From Marinobacter panjinensis (lineage in GTDB: Bacteria > Pseudomonadota > Gammaproteobacteria > Pseudomonadales > Oleiphilaceae): 64,000 bases of DNA. This document shows, in pieces, positions 24,722-32,955 of the stretch. A model generated the notes under the pieces. It saw nothing but the letters and a program-made list of their open reading frames with translations. It was not told the DNA's origin and searched no databases. The translations under genes and the position numbers were made by a program. Every line of letters begins with the position of its first letter. The stretch's first letter is position 1. The stretch is taken from positions 124,001 to 188,000 of the forward strand of contig NZ_SZYH01000003.1 in assembly GCF_005298175.1 (NCBI RefSeq), written 5' to 3'.

Positions 24722-25303
24722 TCAGCGAGCTGCGTTTTGCATATCGACTGAGTCTTCTGTTAACGACACTGGCATCAGTCTGAGGCCAGTTGATCGTTCG
24801 TCTTGCTCCCGCTGTCCGTTTCCGTTGCGGTCTGCAAACTCTGTTGTAACTCTCCAGGCCAGGGGCTCACCGGCGTTTGCTTGCCGGTCCTGTATGGTTA
24901 TCGGCTGCCGCGGATTATAAATTAGCCACCCTCTACCCTGTTCTACTGTTTCTTGTCGCGTCCTCTCTCTGAAGCACCAGTTCCCTGCCTCAGGAAGGTC
25001 TTCCGCACACTGACCGGCGTAGCTTCCCCATTGATGATCAATCAGCTCAAAGGGGTTAATGCCTTCGTGTTCTTCCAGGCTGTCATGCCAGTCAAGCATG
25101 ACTTCAGCACCCTTGATCACCAGCGCGGATCGCAACTGGCCGATCACCATGTTGGCGGCCTGTTCCTCGGCTCGTTGGACTTCTCGCTCAAGCACGCCTA
25201 ACAGAAACCACCAGAGGAAAAACAGTATGGCCAGTGCTACCAGGTTCCGGAGCCAGCGGGAATTCTTTATGCTGGCGGAGTCCGATAGTGGCTGCCGCGC
25301 CAT
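24722..25303 (-). CDS. mshF: MSHA biogenesis protein MshF-like
   Basis: A 193-residue protein with one N-terminal membrane segment (about 19-38, L-V-A-L-A-I-L-F-F-L-W-W-F-L-L-G-V-L) and a periplasmic domain with a conserved-looking Cys pair (G-Q-C-A-E and N-W-C-F-R). Its place between mshG and mshB and its size identify it as MshF; sequence identity to known MshF proteins is low in my reading, so the name rests mainly on synteny. It may be a minor pilin-like or assembly factor, but it lacks a prepilin peptidase site. mshG ends 3 bp before it starts. Confidence 0.78.
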   Translation of the reverse strand: MARQPLSDSASIKNSRWLRNLVALAILFFLWWFLLGVLEREVQRAEEQAANMVIGQLRSALVIKGAEVMLDWHDSLEEHEGINPFELIDHQWGSYAGQCAEDLPEAGNWCFRERTRQETVEQGRGWLIYNPRQPITIQDRQANAGEPLAWRVTTEFADRNGNGQREQDERSTGLRLMPVSLTEDSVDMQNAAR

Positions 25304-25306
25304 GCC

Positions 25307-26536
25307 TTATCCCCGCCCCATGGCAGCAGCCCCCAGGTCCCATATGGGCAGAAACACGCCCAGTGCCAATATCAGGACCAGTATGCCCATGGCGACAATC
25401 AGTATCGGCTCGATGGACTCCGCGAGCCGCTTCAGACCGTAGTCGACATCTTCATCGTAGAAATCGGCCACATTGATCAGCATGTCGTCCACGGAGCCGG
25501 TTTCTTCGCCCACAGCAATCATCTGCAAAATGAGGGGCGTGAACATATCGCTCTGCCGCGCTGTACGCAACAGGCTTTCGCCACGCTCAATTCCTGCCCG
25601 CATATCCTTGATGTGTTTGGATATCCAGGCGTTGTCGGTAGCGTCTGAAACCACGGTGAGCGCGTGGGTCACGGGCATGCCCGCTGACAGCATACTGGCG
25701 AAATTGCGGGCAAACCGGCTAAGGGTAATGAGCTCCAGCAGCGGGCCGATGATAGGCATTTTCAGCTTGTAGCGATCCCAGGTCAGACGCCCCTGCTCGG
25801 TCTGCTTCCACTGGCGCACCAGCAGCATGGTCGCGGCAACGCCAAACAGAACGATGTACCAGTACCCCAGCAGGAAGTTGGACGTGCCCACCAGTACCTG
25901 GGTCAGGAACGGCAGGTCGGCACCCAGTTTGTTGAAGACCGCAGCAAACTTCGGGATCACCAGGAAGTTCACCACCATCAGGGCAGCAAAGAGGGCAATC
26001 ACCACAAACATGGGATAACGCATGGCCTGCTTGAGGCGGCGCTTGGTATCCCGCTCCAGTTCCAGAATGTCAGACAGGCGCTTGAAGGCGTCGTCCAGCT
26101 GCCCGGTATTCTCGCCCACGTGGATCATGGCGATAAACAGTTCCGAAAATACCTTCGGATGGGCCTGCATGGCTGTGGCCATGGTAGAGCCACCTTCCAG
26201 GCGGTCAGTCACGTCGTCCAGCACTTCGCTGAGCACCTGTGACCGGGTGGTGTCCGCCAGTCCACGCATGGTCCGGATCAACGGGATGCCCGCCTTGGTC
26301 AGTGCGTACATCTGGCGGCAGAAAACAATCAGTTCATCCAGGCTGATTTTCTTGCGGAAAATCGGCATCTTGTTCAGCCGCTCGCCCAGGGATTCGCTCT
26401 GATCCTGCTCGCGAATGGACAGTGGCGTAATACCCCGCCGCATGAGCTCGGACGCCGCTGCTTCCGGGCTCGGCGCGGCCAGCGCACCCTGTTGCACGGC
26501 TCCCCTGATGTCCTTACCCCGATAACTGAACTGCAT
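25307..26536 (-). CDS. mshG: MSHA platform protein MshG (GspF/PilC family)
   Basis: A 409-residue polytopic inner-membrane platform protein that couples the MshE ATPase to pilin insertion. It has two tandem GspF domains (about 70-195 and 275-395), each with the family pattern (for example G-M-P-V-T-H-A-L, G-E-E-T-G-S-V). Three membrane segments are predicted near residues 170-190 (M-F-V-V-I-A-L-F-A-A-L-M), 220-240 and 375-400. Both ends resemble PilC/GspF proteins, and length is normal. It shares one base with the mshE stop and is followed 3 bp later by mshF. Confidence 0.94.
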   Translation of the reverse strand: MQFSYRGKDIRGAVQQGALAAPSPEAAASELMRRGITPLSIREQDQSESLGERLNKMPIFRKKISLDELIVFCRQMYALTKAGIPLIRTMRGLADTTRSQVLSEVLDDVTDRLEGGSTMATAMQAHPKVFSELFIAMIHVGENTGQLDDAFKRLSDILELERDTKRRLKQAMRYPMFVVIALFAALMVVNFLVIPKFAAVFNKLGADLPFLTQVLVGTSNFLLGYWYIVLFGVAATMLLVRQWKQTEQGRLTWDRYKLKMPIIGPLLELITLSRFARNFASMLSAGMPVTHALTVVSDATDNAWISKHIKDMRAGIERGESLLRTARQSDMFTPLILQMIAVGEETGSVDDMLINVADFYDEDVDYGLKRLAESIEPILIVAMGILVLILALGVFLPIWDLGAAAMGRG

Positions 26537-28317
26537 CAGGCGCCGCCCTCACTCTGCGCATGAGGCCGCGCAGCCTGAGACAGCACGGGCACCTCTTCCA
26601 GGGAAATGTCACCTTCCGAGGTGGCGGCCACCCGGGCGACCTCTTCCAGCGTGGTAATCCCTTGCAGGGCAAAATCCATGGCGCACATGCCAAGCGGGCG
26701 GTAAAGATGACTCTTGCGGGCTTCGCGGGTAAACCCCGAAAGGTCCTTACGGCGCAGGGCGTCCAGCATGCCTTCGTTCAATTCCAGCATTTCATAGACG
26801 CCCAGCCGGCCACGGTAACCGCTGTTACCACACTGATAGCAACCCCGGCCATGAACAAAGCCGGCTTCGAGATCCAACGGATCAAGATCAAACTGGTCCA
26901 GCCAGACTTTCTCCTGGCTGGTGGGCTCATAGCCTTCGCGGCAGTTGTCACACACCTTTCGAACCAGACGCTGGGCCACAACACCAAGCAGCGAACTGGC
27001 CACCAGGAAGGGCTCCACGCCCATATCAATCAGCCGCATGGCACTGCTGATGGAGTCGTTGGTGTGCAGCGTCGAAAGCACCAGGTGGCCGGTCATGGCT
27101 GCCCGCAAACCAATTTCGGCGGTTTCATGGTCACGCATCTCACCCACCAGGATGATATCCGGGTCCTGGCGCAGGGCGGATCGCAGCACGCTGGCGAACT
27201 CAAGACCGATTTTCGGGTTTACCTGTACCTGGGTTATGCGCGGCAGACGGTATTCCACCGGATCTTCCGCGGTAATGATCTTCACTTCCGGGCGATTCAG
27301 TTCTGTCAGAGCCCCATACAGAGTGGTGGTTTTACCACTACCGGTGGGGCCGGTAACCAGAATCATGCCGTGGGGTTTCCTGATCATGCGGCGGAAGTTT
27401 TCCAGCAGCACCGGGGGCATGCCGGTAACGTCCAGGTTGAGTATGCCCTGGCTCTGGTCCAGCAAGCGCATGACCACCGACTCGCCATACTGCACCGGCA
27501 TGGTGGATACACGCACGTCGATACTGCGGCCTTTGACCCGAACGTTGAAACGGCCGTCCTGGGGAATGCGTTTTTCGGAGATGTTGAGGCCGGCCATCAG
27601 CTTGAGGCGGAGCACCAGGGCGGAGTTCACCCGCTTCTCCTTCATCACCTGTTCCTGCAACACGCCGTCCACACGCTGGCGAATCCGCACGACCGTCTCG
27701 TCCGGCTCGATATGGATGTCGGAACTGCGCGCCTGCACCGCGTCCTCGAACAGGGTCTGCAGCAGCTTGACCACCGGGGCTTCTGCACTTTCGGATTCGG
27801 CGCTGAGATCGGCCAGGTCGAAGGCATCGTCGCCGAGTTCGTCTTCCAGCTCTTCCGCCAGTGAGGCAATTTCGTCAGTGCGGCGGTAAACCAGGTCGAG
27901 GGTATTCAGCAATTCGCTTTCCCGCACCACGGCCTGCTTGATCGGCTGCTTGAGCACCCGTACCAGTTCGTCGTACGCAAAGATATCCAGCGGGTCGGCC
28001 ATGCCTACCAGCAGTTCGCCACTTTGCTCCGCCAGCACGATACTGCGGAAACGGCGGGCCATGGCTTCCGGCAGCTTCTTGACCAGTTCGTTATTGAACT
28101 GGAAATGACGAAGTTGTACGAAGGGCACCTCCAGCTGACGCGAAAGGATATTAAGGAGGTTGTCCTCTTCCACATAGCCCAGGTCGATCAGGGTGCGGCC
28201 CAGCTTCCGCCCGGTGTTCTTCTGCTCACGCAGAGCGGTCATCAGCTGTTGCTCAGTGATGACATCGTTCTGGACCAGCAGGTCACCTATACGGATTTTC
28301 TTCTTTGCTTCAGCCAT
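26536..28317 (-). CDS. mshE: MSHA assembly ATPase MshE with c-di-GMP-binding N-domain
   Basis: A 593-residue GspE/PilB-type hexameric ATPase driving pilus extension from the cytoplasmic face. Residues 9-32 and 38-61 are two 24-residue MshEN motifs (first R-I-G-D-L-L...Q32, second K-L-G-R-T-L...Q61) separated by exactly five residues, the layout that binds c-di-GMP in Vibrio MshE. The core has Walker A G-P-T-G-S-G-K-T-T, the Asp box, Walker B G-E-M-R-D-H-E-T, the His box, and a tetracysteine zinc site C-D-N-C...C-Y-Q-C. The first motif deviates (Ile10 for Leu, Asp18 for Gly), yet key Arg and Gln residues are kept. It follows mshN by 3 bp and abuts mshG. Confidence 0.95.
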   Translation of the reverse strand: MAEAKKKIRIGDLLVQNDVITEQQLMTALREQKNTGRKLGRTLIDLGYVEEDNLLNILSRQLEVPFVQLRHFQFNNELVKKLPEAMARRFRSIVLAEQSGELLVGMADPLDIFAYDELVRVLKQPIKQAVVRESELLNTLDLVYRRTDEIASLAEELEDELGDDAFDLADLSAESESAEAPVVKLLQTLFEDAVQARSSDIHIEPDETVVRIRQRVDGVLQEQVMKEKRVNSALVLRLKLMAGLNISEKRIPQDGRFNVRVKGRSIDVRVSTMPVQYGESVVMRLLDQSQGILNLDVTGMPPVLLENFRRMIRKPHGMILVTGPTGSGKTTTLYGALTELNRPEVKIITAEDPVEYRLPRITQVQVNPKIGLEFASVLRSALRQDPDIILVGEMRDHETAEIGLRAAMTGHLVLSTLHTNDSISSAMRLIDMGVEPFLVASSLLGVVAQRLVRKVCDNCREGYEPTSQEKVWLDQFDLDPLDLEAGFVHGRGCYQCGNSGYRGRLGVYEMLELNEGMLDALRRKDLSGFTREARKSHLYRPLGMCAMDFALQGITTLEEVARVAATSEGDISLEEVPVLSQAARPHAQSEGGA

Positions 28318-28320
28318 GAA

Positions 28321-29385
28321 TCATCCTGCTCGCAATGCCTGCAGCCTTCGCTGCACGTAGTCCGCCAGTGACCGGGGCAGACCTGGCAGTTCGGCTGCCT
28401 GTCGGTACGCCCTGGCCGCTCCGGCCTGCTCCCCCTGGGCTTCCAGCGAAATCGCCAGCCCTACCCACCAGGGGCCCTGGCTGTCATCCCAGGCGATCAA
28501 TTCGGCCCAGTGGCGGGCGGCCTCCCCATTTTTACCCTGCTGCTGCAACAGGGTCGCCAGGGTAACCCGGTATTCCGCGTGGTCTTGCACTGGTGGCACG
28601 TTTGCACTGAGCGTATCGACAGCCGCTGCCAGGTCGCTGTTGGCGTGCTGAGCCCTGGCCCGCAATAGCCGCAACCCCGGATGATCAGCCGCAATGCCCT
28701 CGGGCAGCCAGCCAAGGGCCTGATCCTGTTTGCCGTCCACCAGAAGCGCCCTGGCCACCACGTAGCGGCTACGGGGCGCGGTTTGCTCCTGCGTCAGGGC
28801 TGCAAGGCCCCGCTCTGCATCGGTGATATTGCCCTTGGCCACCAGTCTTTCAAGCTGCCTTGCAGTGCTTCGGTCCTTTGCGGCCGGAGTCTCCGGAACC
28901 TGCTTGACGCCTGCAGTGGAGATTTTTCCCGGTTGTGCCTCTTCCGTTTCAGCGGACTTTGCTTCCTGCTCGACCGGGGCCTCTTCCACCGGGGACGAGG
29001 ACGCAACCGCCGGCTCGGGCTTGCTTACCTCAGGCTGAGCCACTTCCGGCTCGGGTGTCGGCGCCTGCTTGGGCAGGGGTTCAGTCCGGGCCACCTCAGG
29101 CTGCGGAGCGGGCGGCAGAGCTGCCACGGAAACATCCCTCTGAACGGCCTGATCCGGCGACGGCTGGCTCTCCTTCACCATTGGCTCTGGCGAGAAACTG
29201 TTGGCAAATACCCAGTAGCCCCCCATAACGGCGATGAGCAGCACCAAAACCACAAGCACCATCAGGAGTAAGGGCCGGCGGTTACGAGGCTGGTGCTGTC
29301 CACCCGCGTAGGCGCCCGGTGCCGCTGGCCGGTCCTGGCGCTGCTCCGCCGCTCTCAGGGCGTCATTGAGCAAGCTCATAGCCAC
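28321..29385 (-). CDS. mshN: MSHA biogenesis protein MshN (TPR protein)
   Basis: A 354-residue bitopic inner-membrane protein. Residues 1-30 are cytoplasmic, a membrane segment spans about 36-60 (L-L-L-M-V-L-V-V-L-V-L-L-I-A-V-M-G), and a long Pro/Glu/Ala-rich linker (~68-165) extends into the periplasm. The C-terminal region (~180-350) is alpha-helical with TPR-like repeats (A-R-A-L-L-V-D-G-K-Q..., G-E-A-A-R-H-W-A-E-L). Such proteins are thought to bridge inner-membrane complex and secretin. The start overlaps the end of mshM by 10 bp, and mshE follows after 3 bp. The family role is known only in outline. Confidence 0.88.
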   Translation of the reverse strand: MAMSLLNDALRAAEQRQDRPAAPGAYAGGQHQPRNRRPLLLMVLVVLVLLIAVMGGYWVFANSFSPEPMVKESQPSPDQAVQRDVSVAALPPAPQPEVARTEPLPKQAPTPEPEVAQPEVSKPEPAVASSSPVEEAPVEQEAKSAETEEAQPGKISTAGVKQVPETPAAKDRSTARQLERLVAKGNITDAERGLAALTQEQTAPRSRYVVARALLVDGKQDQALGWLPEGIAADHPGLRLLRARAQHANSDLAAAVDTLSANVPPVQDHAEYRVTLATLLQQQGKNGEAARHWAELIAWDDSQGPWWVGLAISLEAQGEQAGAARAYRQAAELPGLPRSLADYVQRRLQALRAG

Positions 29386-30215
29386 CTCACCAGCAGGTTG
29401 GGTAAACGGGCACTGTCGGTATCGCGAATGGCCTGCATGACATGGGATCGCCCCACCTGCCGGTCACCATGGCCCCAGGCAGACAAAAGCGCCTTATGGG
29501 CAATGATATTGACCAGCCGCGGAATACCTCCGGAGGAACGGGAGATCAGCCGCAGGGCGGCAGGCGCGAACAGCTCGCCACCGTTGTAACCGGCCTGGGC
29601 CAGGCGGTGCCGCAGGTACTGTGACACCGACACCTTGTCCAGGGGTGCCAGGCGGTACTGGAAAGTGATGCGCTGGCGCAGTTGGCGCATGCTGTCCCGC
29701 TTCAGAATCTCATCCAGTTCCGGCTGGCCAAACAGCACCACCTGCAGCAGGCGGATACTTTCGGTTTCCAGGTTGGTCAGCAGCCGCAGGGCCTCGATGG
29801 TCTCTTCGGGCATGGCCTGGGCTTCGTCGATCACCAACACCACCGGGCGCTGCTCCATAGCCAGGGCTATCAGGCGTTCGTTCAGCGCTTTGAGTATCTG
29901 GTGAGTGTTGGCACAACGTGCCACGTCCACACCCAGCTCCTCGGCCACCGCTTCGTAAAGGGTATCCGGAGTCAGATGCGGGTTGGGGATATAGGCGGTA
30001 TGGGCATCCTGTTCCAGCTCGTTGAGCAGCAGACGGCATAACAGCGTCTTGCCAGTGCCCACCTCCCCGGTAATCTTTATAAAGCCTTCCCGTTCACGCA
30101 ACGCCACCAGCAGCAACTCCAGCGCATCGCTATGGCTACGGGCCCGAAGAAAATATCGGGTGTTGGGCGTCAATGCAAACGGTGCTTCCTGCAGTCCGAA
30201 ATGGGATTCGTACAT
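29376..30215 (-). CDS. mshM: MSHA biogenesis ATPase MshM (ExeA-like AAA)
   Basis: A 279-residue cytoplasmic P-loop ATPase of the ExeA/GspA type. It opens with M-Y-E-S-H-F-G-L and P-F-A-L-T-P-N, typical for the family. Walker A is G-E-V-G-T-G-K-T (about 49-56) and Walker B V-L-V-I-D-E-A-Q (about 126-133); a sensor-like segment lies in L-F-G-Q-P-E-L, and a C-terminal winged-helix-like lid includes S-S-G-G-I-P-R-L-V-N. Unlike ExeA it lacks a peptidoglycan-binding C-terminal extension. It probably helps the secretin assemble. mshL ends 1 bp upstream, and mshN overlaps its 3' end. Confidence 0.92.
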   Translation of the reverse strand: MYESHFGLQEAPFALTPNTRYFLRARSHSDALELLLVALREREGFIKITGEVGTGKTLLCRLLLNELEQDAHTAYIPNPHLTPDTLYEAVAEELGVDVARCANTHQILKALNERLIALAMEQRPVVLVIDEAQAMPEETIEALRLLTNLETESIRLLQVVLFGQPELDEILKRDSMRQLRQRITFQYRLAPLDKVSVSQYLRHRLAQAGYNGGELFAPAALRLISRSSGGIPRLVNIIAHKALLSAWGHGDRQVGRSHVMQAIRDTDSARLPNLLVRWL

Positions 30216-30216
30216 G

Positions 30217-31947
30217 CTAGCGGCTGGCTTTCTCCGGTTGGGGCTTTACGGACTCGGACGACTCCAGCAGTTCCCGCAGAACCTGCATGCGCTCGCGGCT
30301 GGACGATACATCAGCACTCATCTGCTCGCTACCGGCAACGACCGGGCGCAACAGGATAACCAACTCACTCTTGCGGGACTGGAAGCGACGTTGCTTGAAC
30401 AGCTCCCCCAGCAATGGAATTTCACTGAAGAAAGGCACCGCAGAATTGTTGTCTTCACTGGTGTTCTGGATCAACCCGCCGATCACCACAATCTGGCCGC
30501 TTTCGGCACGGATCACGCTGTCCGTCTCGCGGACAGTACTGCGCGCCAGGGGCAGGACCACGTCCCGGTCTCCCACGGTAATCACCTTCTCCTGATCATT
30601 CACTTCGCTGACAGAGGGGTGAACGTGCAGGGTGATGGCACCGTCTTCGGCAATCTGGGGCGTTACGTCCAGGGAAATACCGGAGAAAAACGGCGTCAGT
30701 TCAACCGACGTGGAGGTCCGATCGGTGGCGGTAACCGCCGAGTTGTTGTCATCAAAGTCGATGTCGGTGACAAAGAACTCATCCGTACCCACCTTGATCA
30801 CGGCCTTCTGGTTGTTCACTGTAGAGATTCGCGGGCTCGACAGTATCTGCACATTGCCCTGTTCCCCCAGCAATTCGATCAGCCCGCTAAAATCACCAGC
30901 CCGGACACTCGCCGAAAACAGCCCGCCGATGTCCGAAGTGCTGATCGCCTGCCCGGCCAGGGCCTGCGCGGTAAAATCTTCCGGCAGCCCATCCGATGCG
31001 GTAATACTGGAGGCACTCTGAATGTCTGCCCAGTTAATACCCTGCTGGTAACCCTCGTTCAGGCCAATCTCCAGGATCTTAGCTTCCAGTACCACCTGCC
31101 GCTGCATAATCAGCTGGGTGCGGCGCAGGTACTCGTCGACCTGCCTGAGAGACTCACCGTCAGAACGGACCATCACCAGGCCCGCCCCGGCGTTGACGAT
31201 GACCTGGCTGCCATTGGCAGTTCCGATGATCATCTTCAGGGCACGCTCGATGTCGAGCCAGAAGTCCGATTCGGTTTCGGTGGAAATCCGCGTACCTATC
31301 AGGTTGGCGGTGCCACCGTCGTTCGAGCTGCCGCGGTTTGAACCGGCGCCGGTTGAATTATCCCGCGCGCTGCTGACCTGCCCTGAACTGACCCGGGTTT
31401 CCGAGCCGCCGCTGCGCTTGAAGTGCAGGTAGTCAATCGGGAAAAGCCGTGTCTGGACACTGTCGGCCCTCACCTGGAACAGGCGCCCACTGCGCTGGAT
31501 ATCCAGACCATAAAGATCGCCGGCTATATCCATGACCTCTGGCACCGTGACGTCTCCCAGGCGCAGGTCGATGATGGCCCCGACATCAGGATGAACCACC
31601 ACGTTGTAACGGCTTCCCTCCACCAGTGCCTCAAAGAAAGGACCGGCAGCCAAGCCCCTCGCATTCACATCGAAGCGGTCTTCGTCATCAGCCGGGGAGG
31701 ACAGCGAAGGCATCAGTGCAGCACTGACGTCCTCGGGCACGCCGCCGGACATTGCGTCCGCTCGCGCGTTTCGCCGCTGTTCCGCTTCAGCCTCCGCCAT
31801 CGCATCATCAATTGCAGTCGCGGCGTCAGTCGAGGTGGCCTGGCTGGTGCGCATCAACGGATTATTGCTGCAGGCCGTCATAAACAGGGCCAGCAACAGG
31901 ATCAGAAACGTTCGGTTCAGTGTCATATCAGCTCGTTTCTCTGTCAT
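30217..31947 (-). CDS. mshL: MSHA outer-membrane secretin MshL
   Basis: A 576-residue secretin lipoprotein forming the outer-membrane channel for the pilus. The signal peptide ends in a lipobox L-F-M-T-A-C with Cys26 as the lipidated residue. An N-terminal secretin/TonB short domain (about 95-165, F-F-E-A-L-V-E-G-S-R-Y-N-V-V-V-H-P) and an N1 domain (~240-310) lead into the GspD/PilQ beta-barrel core (~340-560) with V-P-L-L-G-E-L-F and the S-x-x-x-x-E-L-V-I-L-L-R-P-V-V signature near its end. GGAG precedes the ATG at 31947, which overlaps the mshK stop by 4 bp; a second ATG at 31926 is less favoured. Confidence 0.94.
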   Translation of the reverse strand: MTEKRADMTLNRTFLILLLALFMTACSNNPLMRTSQATSTDAATAIDDAMAEAEAEQRRNARADAMSGGVPEDVSAALMPSLSSPADDEDRFDVNARGLAAGPFFEALVEGSRYNVVVHPDVGAIIDLRLGDVTVPEVMDIAGDLYGLDIQRSGRLFQVRADSVQTRLFPIDYLHFKRSGGSETRVSSGQVSSARDNSTGAGSNRGSSNDGGTANLIGTRISTETESDFWLDIERALKMIIGTANGSQVIVNAGAGLVMVRSDGESLRQVDEYLRRTQLIMQRQVVLEAKILEIGLNEGYQQGINWADIQSASSITASDGLPEDFTAQALAGQAISTSDIGGLFSASVRAGDFSGLIELLGEQGNVQILSSPRISTVNNQKAVIKVGTDEFFVTDIDFDDNNSAVTATDRTSTSVELTPFFSGISLDVTPQIAEDGAITLHVHPSVSEVNDQEKVITVGDRDVVLPLARSTVRETDSVIRAESGQIVVIGGLIQNTSEDNNSAVPFFSEIPLLGELFKQRRFQSRKSELVILLRPVVAGSEQMSADVSSSRERMQVLRELLESSESVKPQPEKASR

Positions 31948-32258
31948 TGCGAACTCCGCACTTGCGGAAGGGGTTCAAGGCGTAAAACGCGCACTCGTCC
32001 CTGATCAACCAGCTCTACCCGGTCCAGGTGGATTCGCCTGACACGAACACCCTCGAATGTCTGCCCCTCCCTGCGGGCCACGCCATCAATAACCGCCACC
32101 CGGCGATCATTGCCTATAAATACCGACGCCAGCGTAAACTCTTTTTGCGGCACCTGGGCCCGCGGCGAAGCACCAAAACCGTCCGGGCGGGTCGGGTCCT
32201 GTAAAGCGAGGGCATTTGAAAATGCCAGTGCCAGCACTGTGAGCAACAACAGCCTCAT
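31944..32258 (-). CDS. mshK: MSHA biogenesis protein MshK (PilP-like)
   Basis: A 104-residue periplasmic protein with an N-terminal signal peptide (about 1-19, M-R-L-L-L-L-T-V-L-A-L-A-F-S-N-A-L-A). The mature part starts Q-D-P-T-R-P-D-G-F, followed by a small beta domain (about 40-100: S-V-F-I-G-N-D-R-R-V-A-V-I-D-G) like PilP/GspC homology regions that contact the secretin. It lies between mshJ and mshL, overlapping the latter by 4 bp. Size and gene order match MshK of Vibrio and Shewanella. Confidence 0.87.
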   Translation of the reverse strand: MRLLLLTVLALAFSNALALQDPTRPDGFGASPRAQVPQKEFTLASVFIGNDRRVAVIDGVARREGQTFEGVRVRRIHLDRVELVDQGRVRVLRLEPLPQVRSSQ

Positions 32259-32259
32259 A

Positions 32260-32955
32260 TCACACTCCCAGCCATGCGCGATCCAGGCTCAGGGTGCGAA
32301 CCCTGATGCGGACTTCATTGTCAGGGTAATCGCTGGAATCATACTCCAGCAGCACCCACCCCAGGCGCGCGTCCATGGCTTCGAGCGTTTCCAGATAGGC
32401 CAGTACATCCATGTAGCCCCCACGCAGGACTATTTCCGCGTCATGGGCGAACAGCAGCGGCTCCGCGGACTCGTCGTTGCCGCTGGCATTTTCCAGGGTA
32501 CTACCGGATTGCCTGTCAAATACCGGTACCGGAGCCAGGAGGTCTACCCCGAGAAGCTCAAGCTTATCCTGGGCAGCGAGCATATCCCGTAACAGAAGGA
32601 CCATGGCCCGGGGCGCAATCAACCGCCCCGTGGTTTCAGCAAGTTCATTGTTCAATCTTTCCAGCCGCTGCTGTCGGGCCGCGAGCTGGTTTCTCAACAC
32701 CTGTGACGGGTCGGACGCCAACTGTTCTGTCAGCAGGCCCTGCTGCTCCATCAATGAGGCCCGGGTATCAGACAGGGACACCAGGCGGGACCGAAGCTGT
32801 TCATTGCTCGCTACCACCGGAGCAGCCGCAAGCTCCCAACCCGCAAACAGGACCACCACAAGAGCGGTGATGGTGAGCAACGCCCGTTCGCGAATGGGCC
32901 GTTCGTTGAACCAGGCTGCGCCCTGATCAAACTGCTGACGGAGTGCAGACGTCAT
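32260..32955 (-). CDS. mshJ: MSHA biogenesis protein MshJ (PilO-like)
   Basis: A 231-residue bitopic inner-membrane protein. One membrane segment lies at about 25-46 (A-L-L-T-I-T-A-L-V-V-V-L-F-A-G-W). A coiled coil follows (~50-115, with R-L-V-S-L-S-D-T-R-A-S-L and R-Q-Q-R-L-E-R-L), then a ferredoxin-like domain (~125-230) as in PilO/GspM. With MshI and MshK it should form the periplasmic alignment complex between platform and secretin. It overlaps mshI by 4 bp and ends one base before mshK. Confidence 0.88.
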   Translation of the reverse strand: MTSALRQQFDQGAAWFNERPIRERALLTITALVVVLFAGWELAAAPVVASNEQLRSRLVSLSDTRASLMEQQGLLTEQLASDPSQVLRNQLAARQQRLERLNNELAETTGRLIAPRAMVLLLRDMLAAQDKLELLGVDLLAPVPVFDRQSGSTLENASGNDESAEPLLFAHDAEIVLRGGYMDVLAYLETLEAMDARLGWVLLEYDSSDYPDNEVRIRVRTLSLDRAWLGV

